Position numbers and translations under genes: made by a program. A DNA stretch of 64,000 bases from Amycolatopsis bullii (GTDB lineage: Bacteria > Actinomycetota > Actinomycetes > Mycobacteriales > Pseudonocardiaceae), in NCBI RefSeq assembly GCF_014654205.1, contig NZ_BNAW01000011.1, positions 1-64,000 on the forward strand. The letters are read 5' to 3'. The notes under the pieces were generated by a model that did not search any database, was not told where the DNA came from, and saw only the letters and a program-made list of their open reading frames with translations. Shown here piece after piece: positions 1-7,054 of the stretch (position 1 is the first letter of the stretch; every line of letters starts with the position of its first letter).

Positions 1-309
1 CGCCACCAAAGCCTCAACGGCCACACACCCCAGCAGCGCTACGACGCCCGACCCAAAGCCATCCCTCCCACCGGCCCACACCGGCCCAGCGGGCTCACCA
101 CCCGACCGGTCTCGGCCACCGGCGTGATCGCGTTCTCCGGCTGCTCCATCATCATCGGACGCGCCTGGGTCGGCCACACCGCCAGCGTCTACTGGCAAGG
201 CGACCGGGTCACCATCATGATCGGCGACACCGTCACCCGCCAGCTCACGCTAAACCGATCGGTACGCTACCAACCCCTCACCAACCACACACTGTCCGCG
301 AAGTCCTGA
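1..309 (+). CDS. IS481-family transposase, C-terminal part (5' end outside window)
   Basis: An open frame runs from the first base to the TGA at 307-309. It begins with R-H-Q-S-L-N-G-H-T-P-Q-Q-R-Y, the typical end of an rve-type DDE integrase core in IS481/IS3-like transposases, followed by a basic/proline linker and a beta-rich C-terminal tail (VSATGVIAFSGCSIIIGRAW). The catalytic D,D,E residues lie upstream of the window. The stop codon sits inside a sequence repeated just downstream that resembles an IS terminal repeat, so the right end of the element is probably near position 338. Family assignment is good. Whether the element is intact cannot be judged. Confidence 0.7.
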   Translation, partial: RHQSLNGHTPQQRYDARPKAIPPTGPHRPSGLTTRPVSATGVIAFSGCSIIIGRAWVGHTASVYWQGDRVTIMIGDTVTRQLTLNRSVRYQPLTNHTLSAKS

Positions 310-338
310 AACACACCTGTCCGTGAGGTCCTGAGACA
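292..338. repeat. Imperfect 22-bp direct repeat at the putative IS right end
   Basis: Positions 292-313 (CTGTCCGCGAAGTCCTGAAA then CA) and 317-338 (CTGTCCGTGAGGTCCTGAGA then CA) differ at 3 of 22 bases. Read on the minus strand the second copy starts TGTCTCAGGACCTCACGGAC, consistent with a terminal inverted repeat beginning with TGT. The first copy contains the transposase stop codon. This probably marks the IS boundary. The left end would be needed to confirm it. Confidence 0.5.
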
Positions 339-342
339 GCAC

Positions 343-372
343 AGCGGGTTCTAACCCGCCTTACCACTCACG
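343..372. terminator. Truncated hairpin of the CGTGAGTG palindrome family
   Basis: Positions 353-372 read AACCCGCCTTACCACTCACG, matching the right arm of the perfect palindrome at 2926-2967 in 17 of 20 bases. Only the loop-proximal GCGGGTT (344-350) remains of the left arm; beyond it the sequence is the putative IS end. It would have been the terminator of the dehydrogenase gene ending at 368. A 7-bp stem (GCGGGTT/AACCCGC) survives. Confidence 0.5.
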
Positions 373-1384
373 ACGGGCTGAGCCGGCGTTCGGCGAGCGC
401 GGCCGCCTCCTGCAGCGGAGTGGTCGCGTTGGCCTCGGCCGCGGCCAGGATCGTGCGCACGGTGTCCTCGATCGTCTCGACGCGGGCCAGCGCGCGCTCG
501 TGGTCCAAGCCCTCGGCCTCGCGCGAAAGTGTGTACAGGATCCCGCCGGCGCTCGCCACGTAGTCCGGGATCCACAGGATCCCGCGGGCCGCGAGGGTGT
601 CGGCGACGGCGTCGCCGGTGAGCTGGTTGTTGGCCGGGCCGACGACGAGCGGCGTGTCGAGCCGGGCCACCGTCTCCGGGCTCAGCACCCCGCCGACCGC
701 CGCCGGGATCACCACGTCCGCGGTGAGGGTGAGTGCCTTCTCCGGCTCGACCCAGCTCAGGCCCTGCTTCTCCGCGCCGGCCCGCTTGCCGGGGTCGATG
801 TCGGAGACGACGACGTCGGCGCCGGCGGCGTGCAGGCTCGCCGCGAGGTGGGCACCCACCGAGCCGTAGCCGCTGATCACCACCCGGCGTCCGGTCATGG
901 CCGTCGAGCCGACCGCGGCGCGGAGCGCGGCGAGCACCCCGACCGCGGTCGGGCCGCTGGAGGAACCGGTTCCGCCCGCCGACTCGGGCGTGCAGAACGC
1001 GTACGGCGAGGCTTCGCGGAGCACCAGCATGTCGGCCGGACCGGTGCCCACGTCCGGACCGGCCTGGTAGCGACCGCCGAACTCGGCGATCAGGTCGGCG
1101 TGGTCGAGCAGGACGGCCCGGCGCTCCTCCGGTGAGAGCACGCGGCCCGGCTCGGGCGCGATGACGCTCTTGCCGCCCCCGAACGCCAGTCCGGCGACGG
1201 CGCACTTCGCCGTCATGGCGGCCGACAGGCGGAGGACGTCCCCGATGGCTTCTTCGAGCGTGGCGTAGGGCTTGAAGCGGCAGCCGCCCACGGCGGGGCC
1301 GAGGGCGGTCGAGTGGATCGCGACCATCGTGGTGATGCCGGATCGACGGCCTTTTCGGGTGACGAGCTGCTCATGTGCGGTCAT
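368..1384 (-). CDS. Glu/Leu/Phe/Val dehydrogenase (leucine/valine dehydrogenase type)
   Basis: 338 aa, the usual length for NAD-dependent branched-chain amino-acid dehydrogenases, which reversibly deaminate leucine, valine or isoleucine to the 2-oxo acid in the cytoplasm. Visible are the substrate-site lysine segment AGLAFGGGKSVI, the dinucleotide-binding ISGYGSVGAHLA and the conserved GPANNQLT loop. The ATG at 1384 is chosen because a longer open frame would run into the divergent Lrp-type regulator. That regulator, starting 76 bp away, is a likely local controller, as is common for amino-acid catabolic genes. Leu versus Val preference cannot be read from sequence. Confidence 0.88.
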   Translation of the reverse strand: MTAHEQLVTRKGRRSGITTMVAIHSTALGPAVGGCRFKPYATLEEAIGDVLRLSAAMTAKCAVAGLAFGGGKSVIAPEPGRVLSPEERRAVLLDHADLIAEFGGRYQAGPDVGTGPADMLVLREASPYAFCTPESAGGTGSSSGPTAVGVLAALRAAVGSTAMTGRRVVISGYGSVGAHLAASLHAAGADVVVSDIDPGKRAGAEKQGLSWVEPEKALTLTADVVIPAAVGGVLSPETVARLDTPLVVGPANNQLTGDAVADTLAARGILWIPDYVASAGGILYTLSREAEGLDHERALARVETIEDTVRTILAAAEANATTPLQEAAALAERRLSPS

Positions 1385-1460
1385 GAAGCCCGAAGCTAGA
1401 GTGAAGATCGGCGCCAGCGTGGGCCTGCCGAACGAAATTCGGAACGGACCGGGAGAGTGG

Positions 1461-1919
1461 ATGCTGGACGAACTTGATTCGGCGATCGTGCGGCACCTGC
1501 AGGAGGACGCGCGGCAGACCAACCGGGACATCGCCCGGAAGGTCGGCATCGCGCCCTCGACGTGCCTCGAACGCATCCGGCTGCTGCGCGAGCGCGGCGT
1601 CATCCGCGGCTACCACGCCGACGTCGATCTGGCGAGCCTCAACCGCGGCGTCCGGGCGCTCGTCACGGCGCAGGTGCGGCCGTTGAGCCGGGCGGTGATC
1701 GATTCCTTCCAACGGTCGATCGCCGAACTCCCGGAAGTGCTCTCGGTATACGTCACGGCGGGAAACGACGATTTCCTGATCGAAGTGACCACCCCCGACA
1801 TCGACGCGTTGCACGCATTCCTGACCGACCGGCTCGCGTTGCGCCGGGAGATCGTCGGGTTCCGGACCTCGATCGTTTTCCGGCACCTGCGGAAGACGAC
1901 GCTTGAACCGCTCCCGTAG
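1461..1919 (+). CDS. Lrp/AsnC family transcriptional regulator
   Basis: 152 aa. The N-terminal AsnC-type helix-turn-helix (residues about 1-50, LDELDSAIVRHLQEDARQTN and IAPSTCLERIRLLRERGVI) is followed by a RAM/Lrp ligand-binding domain (about 65-145, with VLSVYVTAGNDDFLIEV). The ATG at 1461 has GGGAGAG 4 bases upstream. It is divergent from the branched-chain amino-acid dehydrogenase, which fits a regulator that senses an amino acid and controls its breakdown. That role is inferred from position. Confidence 0.9.
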   Translation: MLDELDSAIVRHLQEDARQTNRDIARKVGIAPSTCLERIRLLRERGVIRGYHADVDLASLNRGVRALVTAQVRPLSRAVIDSFQRSIAELPEVLSVYVTAGNDDFLIEVTTPDIDALHAFLTDRLALRREIVGFRTSIVFRHLRKTTLEPLP

Positions 1920-2059
1920 GGGTACTCCTCTTACACCCCGGAACGGCGCGACACGCCAAACCCTAGGTGAACCCCTGAAATACCCGGGTTCGCACGCTCG
2001 GAGGCGGAAACTGTCGGTGGTGGGGCGTCTAATGAGCACGACGGGAAGGAGGCGCCGCC

Positions 2060-2317
2060 ATGATCACCACATTGAACCATCGTGAGCGGGCCACGTTGAG
2101 AGCCGTGGCCGGGGGCCACGCCGAGATCAGCTGCAGCTGCGAGCCCGACCTCTTCATCGACGGCCTGAGCTGCTGCGACCAGTCCACCGTGCACCGGCTC
2201 GCGCGGCTCGGCCTGATCGCACCCGCGCATCCCGGCAAGTGCGGCGAGCGCGTGCCCGCCCTGCTCACCGAAGCCGGTTCGCGGGCGCTGGGCGAGGTCT
2301 TCGCCGCCGCGGCGTAA
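2060..2317 (+). CDS. Small conserved hypothetical protein, winged-helix-like
   Basis: 85 aa with a strong ribosome site (AAGGAGG) before the ATG. The first half carries three cysteines and an acidic patch (EISCSCEPDLFIDGLSCCDQ). The second half looks like a recognition helix and wing (QSTVHRLARLGLIAP... PALLTEAGSRALGEVF), as in small MarR/ArsR-like folds. No named family is recognised. It might be a DNA-binding or protein-binding accessory. The flanking genes do not suggest a pathway. Confidence 0.7.
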   Translation: MITTLNHRERATLRAVAGGHAEISCSCEPDLFIDGLSCCDQSTVHRLARLGLIAPAHPGKCGERVPALLTEAGSRALGEVFAAAA

Positions 2318-2357
2318 ACACGTTGCCACACTCTGGGGTCACTGCCAGCATCACCCG

Positions 2358-2930
2358 ATGCACGTATTCCTCGAAACCGAGCGGTTGATCCTCCGCCGGT
2401 TCACCGAGAACGACGCCGACGCGCTCTTCGAGCTCTACGACGACCCGGCCGTCATGAAGTACCTCAATGGGGGACAGCCGGCCGACCGCGCCGAGATCGT
2501 CACGCTGGATCTCCCCGCGTTCCTCGGTTACTACGAGCGTTTCCCCGGTTACGGGTTCTGGGCGGCGATCGAAAAGAGCACCGGCGACTTCCTGGGGTGG
2601 TTCCATTTCCGCCCGCGCCCGGACGACCCGCCGGACGAGCCCGAACTCGGCTACCGGCTGCACCGGAAGGCGTGGGGCAAGGGCTACGGCACCGAAGGCT
2701 CCGCGGCACTGCTCGCGAAGGGCTTCACCGAACTGGGGGTCCGCCGCGTGAGCGCGTCCACCATGACGGTGAACACGGCGTCGCGCCGCGTGATGGAAAA
2801 GCTGGGGATGAAGTTCATCCGTACCTACTTCGAGGAATTCCCGGAGCACGAGCGCGCCCCGGGCAGCGAACACGGCGAAGTCGAGTACGCCATCACCCGC
2901 GAGGAGTGGTCTGCCGCAACCCGGTCGTGA
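2358..2930 (+). CDS. GNAT family N-acetyltransferase (RimJ/RimL-like)
   Basis: 190 aa. It begins with the hallmark FLETERLILRRFTENDADAL of Acetyltransf_3 proteins and continues with the acetyl-CoA loop region RLHRKAWGKGYGTEGSAALL and the C-terminal STMTVNTASRRVMEKLGM. These enzymes transfer acetyl groups from acetyl-CoA to ribosomal protein N-termini or small amines; the substrate here is unknown. Its TGA stop (2928-2930) lies inside the left arm of a long terminator palindrome. Confidence 0.88.
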   Translation: MHVFLETERLILRRFTENDADALFELYDDPAVMKYLNGGQPADRAEIVTLDLPAFLGYYERFPGYGFWAAIEKSTGDFLGWFHFRPRPDDPPDEPELGYRLHRKAWGKGYGTEGSAALLAKGFTELGVRRVSASTMTVNTASRRVMEKLGMKFIRTYFEEFPEHERAPGSEHGEVEYAITREEWSAATRS

Positions 2931-2967
2931 GTGTTCAGGCGGGTTGGAACCCGCCTGAACACTCACG
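2926..2967. terminator. Perfect 20-bp palindrome, bidirectional terminator-like
   Basis: Left arm 2926-2945 CGTGAGTGTTCAGGCGGGTT, spacer GG, right arm 2948-2967 fully complementary. It lies between the convergent acetyltransferase and GH92 genes, where it could terminate both transcripts. No T-run follows. Near-relatives occur at 42152-42193 and, truncated, at 343-372. Confidence 0.75.
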
Positions 2968-2972
2968 AGGGG

Positions 2973-5675
2973 TCAGCGGTAGGCCTCGAACTCGTAGATG
3001 CGGGCCGCGCCGTTGCCGTCGTTGGCCGGGGTGGTGACGTTCAGCTTCAGGTACCGGGCCGAGCGGGTCGCGATCGGGTGGTAGGTGCGGCTCGCCCGTG
3101 ATCCGGACACGGACGCGACCGTCGTCCACGACGAGCCGTCGGTCGACGTCTGGATCGTGAACGCGCCGGTGTTCCAGCCCGTGGTCTCGCCGCCCAGTCC
3201 GGCGTGCTTGACCACGAACGCCGACACGTTCTGCGCCGACCCGAGGTCGACCTGCAGGGACTTCGTCGCCGCCGTGCTGCAGAACTTGCTGTTGCCCGCC
3301 AGGCTGCCGTCGACGGCCTTGTCCGGGGACTCGGCCGAGTTGCACGACGCCGAGCCCGTGACCGCCTTGCCCTGGGCCAGGTTCGTGCCCAGCTCCGGCG
3401 CGGCGGGTGGCGGCGTGAACCCGTCGTTGTACGACGGCGGGACGTCCGACACGCTCGTGCCCCAGCTGCTCGGCGACGAGCCCATCGAGTAACTCAGCGT
3501 GGAGGCGCCCGCGATGTCGCCGTAGCGGATCCACGACTTGGTCGTCGCCACGCCGTTGACGCTCACGCTCTGCACGTACTGGGCGCCCTGGCCGGCGCCG
3601 GTGCCGGTGATCCGGATCGTCCCGGACGGCCGGATGATCGAGGCCGACGGGAACAGCGGGCCGTGCAGGGCGAGGACGTCCGCACCCGGCGTCGCCGGGT
3701 ACATCCCCAGCGCGGCGAAGACGTACCACGCCGAGGTGGCGCCGAGGTCGTCGTTGCCGGGCAGGCCGCCCGGGCCGGTGGTGAACGACTCGTTCATCAC
3801 GCGCCGCACCGCCGAGCTGGTGCCCTGCGGGTGGGCGGCGTAGTTGTAGGCCCACGGCACGCCGTGCTCCGGCTCGTTGCCGATGTAGAAGTACGGCTGG
3901 GTGAGGCCGCCGTTGAGCTGGGTGAAGTGGTGGTCCAGCCGCTGGACGGCGGTCTGACGGCCACCCATCAGGTTGATCAGGCCCTGGTAGTTGTAGGGCA
4001 CCATCCAGGTGTACTGCGACGGGTTGCCCTCGGTGTACCCGCTGTTGCTCGACGGCACGACCGGCCACGCCCAGGTGCCGGTGCTGCCGCGCGGCTGGAT
4101 GTAGCCGGAGTCGGGGCCGAACACGTTCTGCCACCACTGGGCCCGCTGCATGTAGGTGGTGTACTTCGTGGTGTCACCCACGGCCTTCGCGAACTGGGCC
4201 ACCGCGAAGTCCGACGCCGAGTACTCGAGCGAGTCGGACGGGTCTTCGTAGACGTAGTGCCGGCTGAGGTAACCGCTCTCCCGGCCGCGGATCGCCTGCC
4301 CCTGCGTGGTGCCGCCACTCGCGCTCTTGTCCATCAGCGTCAAGGCGGCCGCGGTGTCGAAGCCGCGGACGCCGAAGGCGTACATGCTGCCGACGATGAT
4401 CGGGCCGGGGTCGCCGGTCATCACGAAGTGCTCGTTGCTGTTGTGCGACCACTTGGGCAGCAACCCGCCCTGCTGGCCGTCCAGGACCATCGACTTCGCG
4501 ATGTCGCTCGCTTCGTTCGGGGCGACCAGCGCGATCAGCGCGGCCCACGACCGGTAGATGTCCCAGCCGGAGTAGTTCTGGTAGACGGTGTGGGACGCGG
4601 TGTGCACCGCCTGGTCGAACCCGCGGTACTGGCCGTTCGTGTCGCTGGCGATGTTCGGGTTCTGGAAGACGTGGTACAGCGCCGTGTAGAACTTCTGCAG
4701 GTCCGCAGTCGCCCCGCCGGTCACCTGCACCCGGTTCAGCACGTCGTTCCACTTCGTGTCGGCCGCGGTCCGGATCCCGGCGAAGTCGAAGCCGGGGCTC
4801 TCGGCGGCGAGGTTCGCCTGCGCGTTGGCCAGGCTCACGAAGGAAATGCCGATCTTCGCCTGGACGGTCGTGTTGCTCGAGGTGTCGAAGGTGACGTACC
4901 CGCCGGAGTTCGTGCCGCTGGTGCTCGCGCTCCCGGCGCTGACCGTGCCGCCGAGCCAGGTGCCGAAGCCGCTGGGCGCGCGGTCGAACTGGATGACGTA
5001 GAAGATCTGGTACGTCTTCGACGAGCCGCAGAAGCCACCGCCGGTCACCGAACCGGTGAGCTGGCTGCCGCTGATGCCGATGCTTCCGGTGCGGCTGCCG
5101 GTGGCGCTGCGGCTGGTGTTGACGAGCAGCCGCGCGGACGTCGTGTTCGGGTAGGTCAGCTTCATGAAGCCGGACCGCTGGGTGGCCGACAGCTCGACGG
5201 TGGTGTCGTAGGTGTCGAGCTTGTTCTTGTAGTAGCCGGGGGCGGCCGACTCGTTCGCTTTGGTGTAGCGGCCGGCGTACCCGGTCCAGCCGGTGCCCGG
5301 CGACGTCCCGATCGCGCCGGTGATCGGCAGCAGGCCGAGGTCTTCGTTGTTGGCGCAGCCGGCGCCGTTGAAGTGGGTGAGGCTGAACTCCTCGATGCTG
5401 GTGTCGCCGTAGCGGTACCCGGACGGCGACGCGGTCGGGGTGTCCGGGCTGAACTGCACCATGCCGAACGGCACGACGGCGCCGGGGTACGTGCTGCCGC
5501 CGGCGCCGCCGGGCACGGGGTTCGGCGAGTTGCTGTTGTCGGTGCCGATGAAGGGATTCACGTACTGCGTGAGGGCGAGCGTCGCGGCGCCGGCCGGCGC
5601 CGCGGCGAACCCCGCGCCGAGGAGAACCGCGGCGAGCACGGCGGCCCCCACCCGGCCGACCAATGGTCTGGACAT
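2973..5675 (-). CDS. Secreted GH92 alpha-mannosidase with C-terminal F5/8 type C (CBM32-like) domain
   Basis: 900 aa. A signal peptide (about residues 1-31, ending APAGAA) leads into a GH92 module beginning YVNPFIGTDNSNS. GH92 hallmarks include the GAGCANNEDLGLLPITG region, YFYIGNEPEHGVPWAYN and GNDDLGATSAWYVFAALGMYP. These calcium-dependent inverting enzymes release mannose from alpha-mannans or N-glycans outside the cell. Residues about 765-900 form a discoidin/carbohydrate-binding domain (SLQVDLGSAQNVSAFVVKHA). The ATG at 5675 is preceded by AAGGAGAGG. LacI-type operator copies lie upstream. The linkage attacked (alpha-1,2, -1,3 or -1,6) is not evident. Confidence 0.92.
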   Translation of the reverse strand: MSRPLVGRVGAAVLAAVLLGAGFAAAPAGAATLALTQYVNPFIGTDNSNSPNPVPGGAGGSTYPGAVVPFGMVQFSPDTPTASPSGYRYGDTSIEEFSLTHFNGAGCANNEDLGLLPITGAIGTSPGTGWTGYAGRYTKANESAAPGYYKNKLDTYDTTVELSATQRSGFMKLTYPNTTSARLLVNTSRSATGSRTGSIGISGSQLTGSVTGGGFCGSSKTYQIFYVIQFDRAPSGFGTWLGGTVSAGSASTSGTNSGGYVTFDTSSNTTVQAKIGISFVSLANAQANLAAESPGFDFAGIRTAADTKWNDVLNRVQVTGGATADLQKFYTALYHVFQNPNIASDTNGQYRGFDQAVHTASHTVYQNYSGWDIYRSWAALIALVAPNEASDIAKSMVLDGQQGGLLPKWSHNSNEHFVMTGDPGPIIVGSMYAFGVRGFDTAAALTLMDKSASGGTTQGQAIRGRESGYLSRHYVYEDPSDSLEYSASDFAVAQFAKAVGDTTKYTTYMQRAQWWQNVFGPDSGYIQPRGSTGTWAWPVVPSSNSGYTEGNPSQYTWMVPYNYQGLINLMGGRQTAVQRLDHHFTQLNGGLTQPYFYIGNEPEHGVPWAYNYAAHPQGTSSAVRRVMNESFTTGPGGLPGNDDLGATSAWYVFAALGMYPATPGADVLALHGPLFPSASIIRPSGTIRITGTGAGQGAQYVQSVSVNGVATTKSWIRYGDIAGASTLSYSMGSSPSSWGTSVSDVPPSYNDGFTPPPAAPELGTNLAQGKAVTGSASCNSAESPDKAVDGSLAGNSKFCSTAATKSLQVDLGSAQNVSAFVVKHAGLGGETTGWNTGAFTIQTSTDGSSWTTVASVSGSRASRTYHPIATRSARYLKLNVTTPANDGNGAARIYEFEAYR

Positions 5676-5711
5676 GACCCATCCTCTCCTTGTCGCACGC
5701 TTACCGCCGGG

Positions 5712-5776
5712 CGACATCGTTGTCGGGCGTGGTGACAACGTTGTCAGCGCGGCGATTGCCGGACTGACAACGTTCA
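5712..5776. promoter_or_regulatory. Three LacI-type operator copies upstream of the GH92 gene
   Basis: A perfect 14-bp palindrome TGACAACGTTGTCA sits at 5733-5746. A degenerate copy CGACATCGTTGTCG is at 5712-5725 and a two-thirds copy TGACAACGTTCA at 5765-5776. The form, with a central CG and symmetric arms, is typical of LacI/GalR-family sites that control glycoside hydrolases in actinomycetes. No LacI gene lies nearby, so the repressor would act in trans. Confidence 0.7.
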
Positions 5777-5888
5777 GGGGATCGAGGTGGTACCGGAACT
5801 CGGTGGCAGGACATGGTGCCACGAAAGAACCTGCCGAAGGAAGCGCCGAAAGTTCGTTGCGCGCCAAGCGGTTCCGCGACCGGACCAC

Positions 5889-6521
5889 TCAGCCCCGGTG
5901 GGCCACCCAGTGGTCGCCGAGGGCGGTCGTCGCCGCCTCACCGTTGGTGAGGTCGGCGAGCCAGCCGTGGAAAGCGCCGGCCTCGCCCGGGGCCAGACCG
6001 ACCTCGAAGCGGGCCAGCTCGTCGAAGCGGGTCGCGTGGAGCACGTACGAAGAGGCGCGCAGGTCGTTCTCCAGCCGGCCCGCGCGGTCGTAGCTCACCG
6101 CCACCTCGACCAGACTGAGACGCCGGTGTTCTAGTACACCAACCACTTCGACAGCGTCCGAAACGGACTGACCGTACGCGCGGATCAACCCGCCCGCCCC
6201 CAGCAGCACTCCCCCGAAGTACCGCGTCACCACCGCGACCGTGTCGGTCAGCTCGCGGCGGCGCAGCACTTCCAGCATCGGCGTGCCCGCCGTGCCCGCG
6301 GGCTCACCGTCGTCACTGGACCGCTGGATTCGCCCATCCGGCCCCAAAACGAAGGCGTGGCAGTGATGACGAGCACCCGGATCCGCGCGACGGCGGGCCG
6401 CGATGAACTCGCGCGCGGCCTCTTCCGAGGTCACCGGAGCGAGCGCGCAGAGGAACCGGGAGCGCTTGATCTCGATCTCGTGGACGCCTTCCCGAGCCAC
6501 GGAGAGATAACGATCAGTCAT
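5889..6521 (-). CDS. yigZ: YigZ/IMPACT family protein (UPF0029)
   Basis: 210 aa. The IMPACT N-terminal domain shows the family signature SRFLCALAPVTSEEAAREFI, ARHHCHAFVLG, SSDDGEPAGTAGTPML and VVTRYFGGVLLGAGGLIRAY. The remainder is the DUF1949-like C-terminal half. Homologues are conserved cytoplasmic proteins with a suspected role in translation or stress response and no firm activity. The start at 6521 begins MTDRYLSV; an upstream in-frame extension lacks family similarity. Confidence 0.88.
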   Translation of the reverse strand: MTDRYLSVAREGVHEIEIKRSRFLCALAPVTSEEAAREFIAARRRADPGARHHCHAFVLGPDGRIQRSSDDGEPAGTAGTPMLEVLRRRELTDTVAVVTRYFGGVLLGAGGLIRAYGQSVSDAVEVVGVLEHRRLSLVEVAVSYDRAGRLENDLRASSYVLHATRFDELARFEVGLAPGEAGAFHGWLADLTNGEAATTALGDHWVAHRG

Positions 6522-7054
6522 CGGGCCAGTCCGCCATGCACCCAGCTTCCCACCCCGGCACCGGGGCCCGACAGCCGCCCCAGACCCCTTCGGACGGACG
6601 TTTCCGCAGGTCAGCCGCATCGCAGCCCGCTCTGCGGGAGGTCCAGCCCGACATATGGGACCACCCCCGGGCACGTCAACGCCAGCGTGGCATTTCCCAC
6701 CCGGACGCAACGACGTATGTCGATAACAGCGAATTCACACTATCGTCATAAGACCCGGCGAACCCGGGAGTAACACCGCGCGCTCCGGACGGCCCCCACC
6801 ACAGTGGCCGGCCTGTGCGCGCTCGCAGCACCCGACATGTTCGGCTGCCCAGCGTTGTGCGGCCTCCCAGATGACCCACGTCCGGTTTCCGAGCATCGAC
6901 GCCCGGCCGGTACCTCGCGTCATCTTGCACTTCGAGCAGGACAACTGTTCTCGACTGACCATCGCGGTCCCGGACCACTTCGTTAACCGGTTCAGCTCGA
7001 ACCACCCAATGGAGTGAGTGCCGGTCGCGCCGACGCCTTGGGAGGCGGCCAGCC
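6522..7054. other. Long intergenic region upstream of gltB
   Basis: The 533-bp gap between yigZ and gltB must hold the gltB promoter. Two things stand out. An AT-rich inverted repeat at 6716-6725/6741-6750 (TATGTCGATA/TATCGTCATA, 9 of 10 paired) sits in otherwise GC-rich DNA. A small minus-strand open frame lies at 6735-6962 and is listed separately. No glutamine riboswitch or tRNA was recognised. Confidence 0.6.
6735..6962 (-). CDS. Possible small cysteine-rich protein
   Basis: 75 codons from an ATG at 6962. The protein has a CSKC pair, a tryptophan-rich stretch ([18 protein letters not shown]) and a following CC, then HC, an arrangement that could bind zinc. Third positions are mostly G/C but less so than in neighbouring genes, and no convincing ribosome site is seen. 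It may be spurious. It is listed because the Cys and Trp spacing does not look random and the gap is otherwise unexplained. Confidence 0.3.
   Translation of the reverse strand: MVSREQLSCSKCKMTRGTGRASMLGNRTWVIWEAAQRWAAEHVGCCERAQAGHCGGGRPERAVLLPGSPGLMTIV

Noticed and set aside
3204..5735. Very long open frame on the plus strand across the GH92 gene
   Set aside because: It is the antisense shadow of a clear GH92 coding region; composition is Arg/Val/Ala-rich with no motifs.
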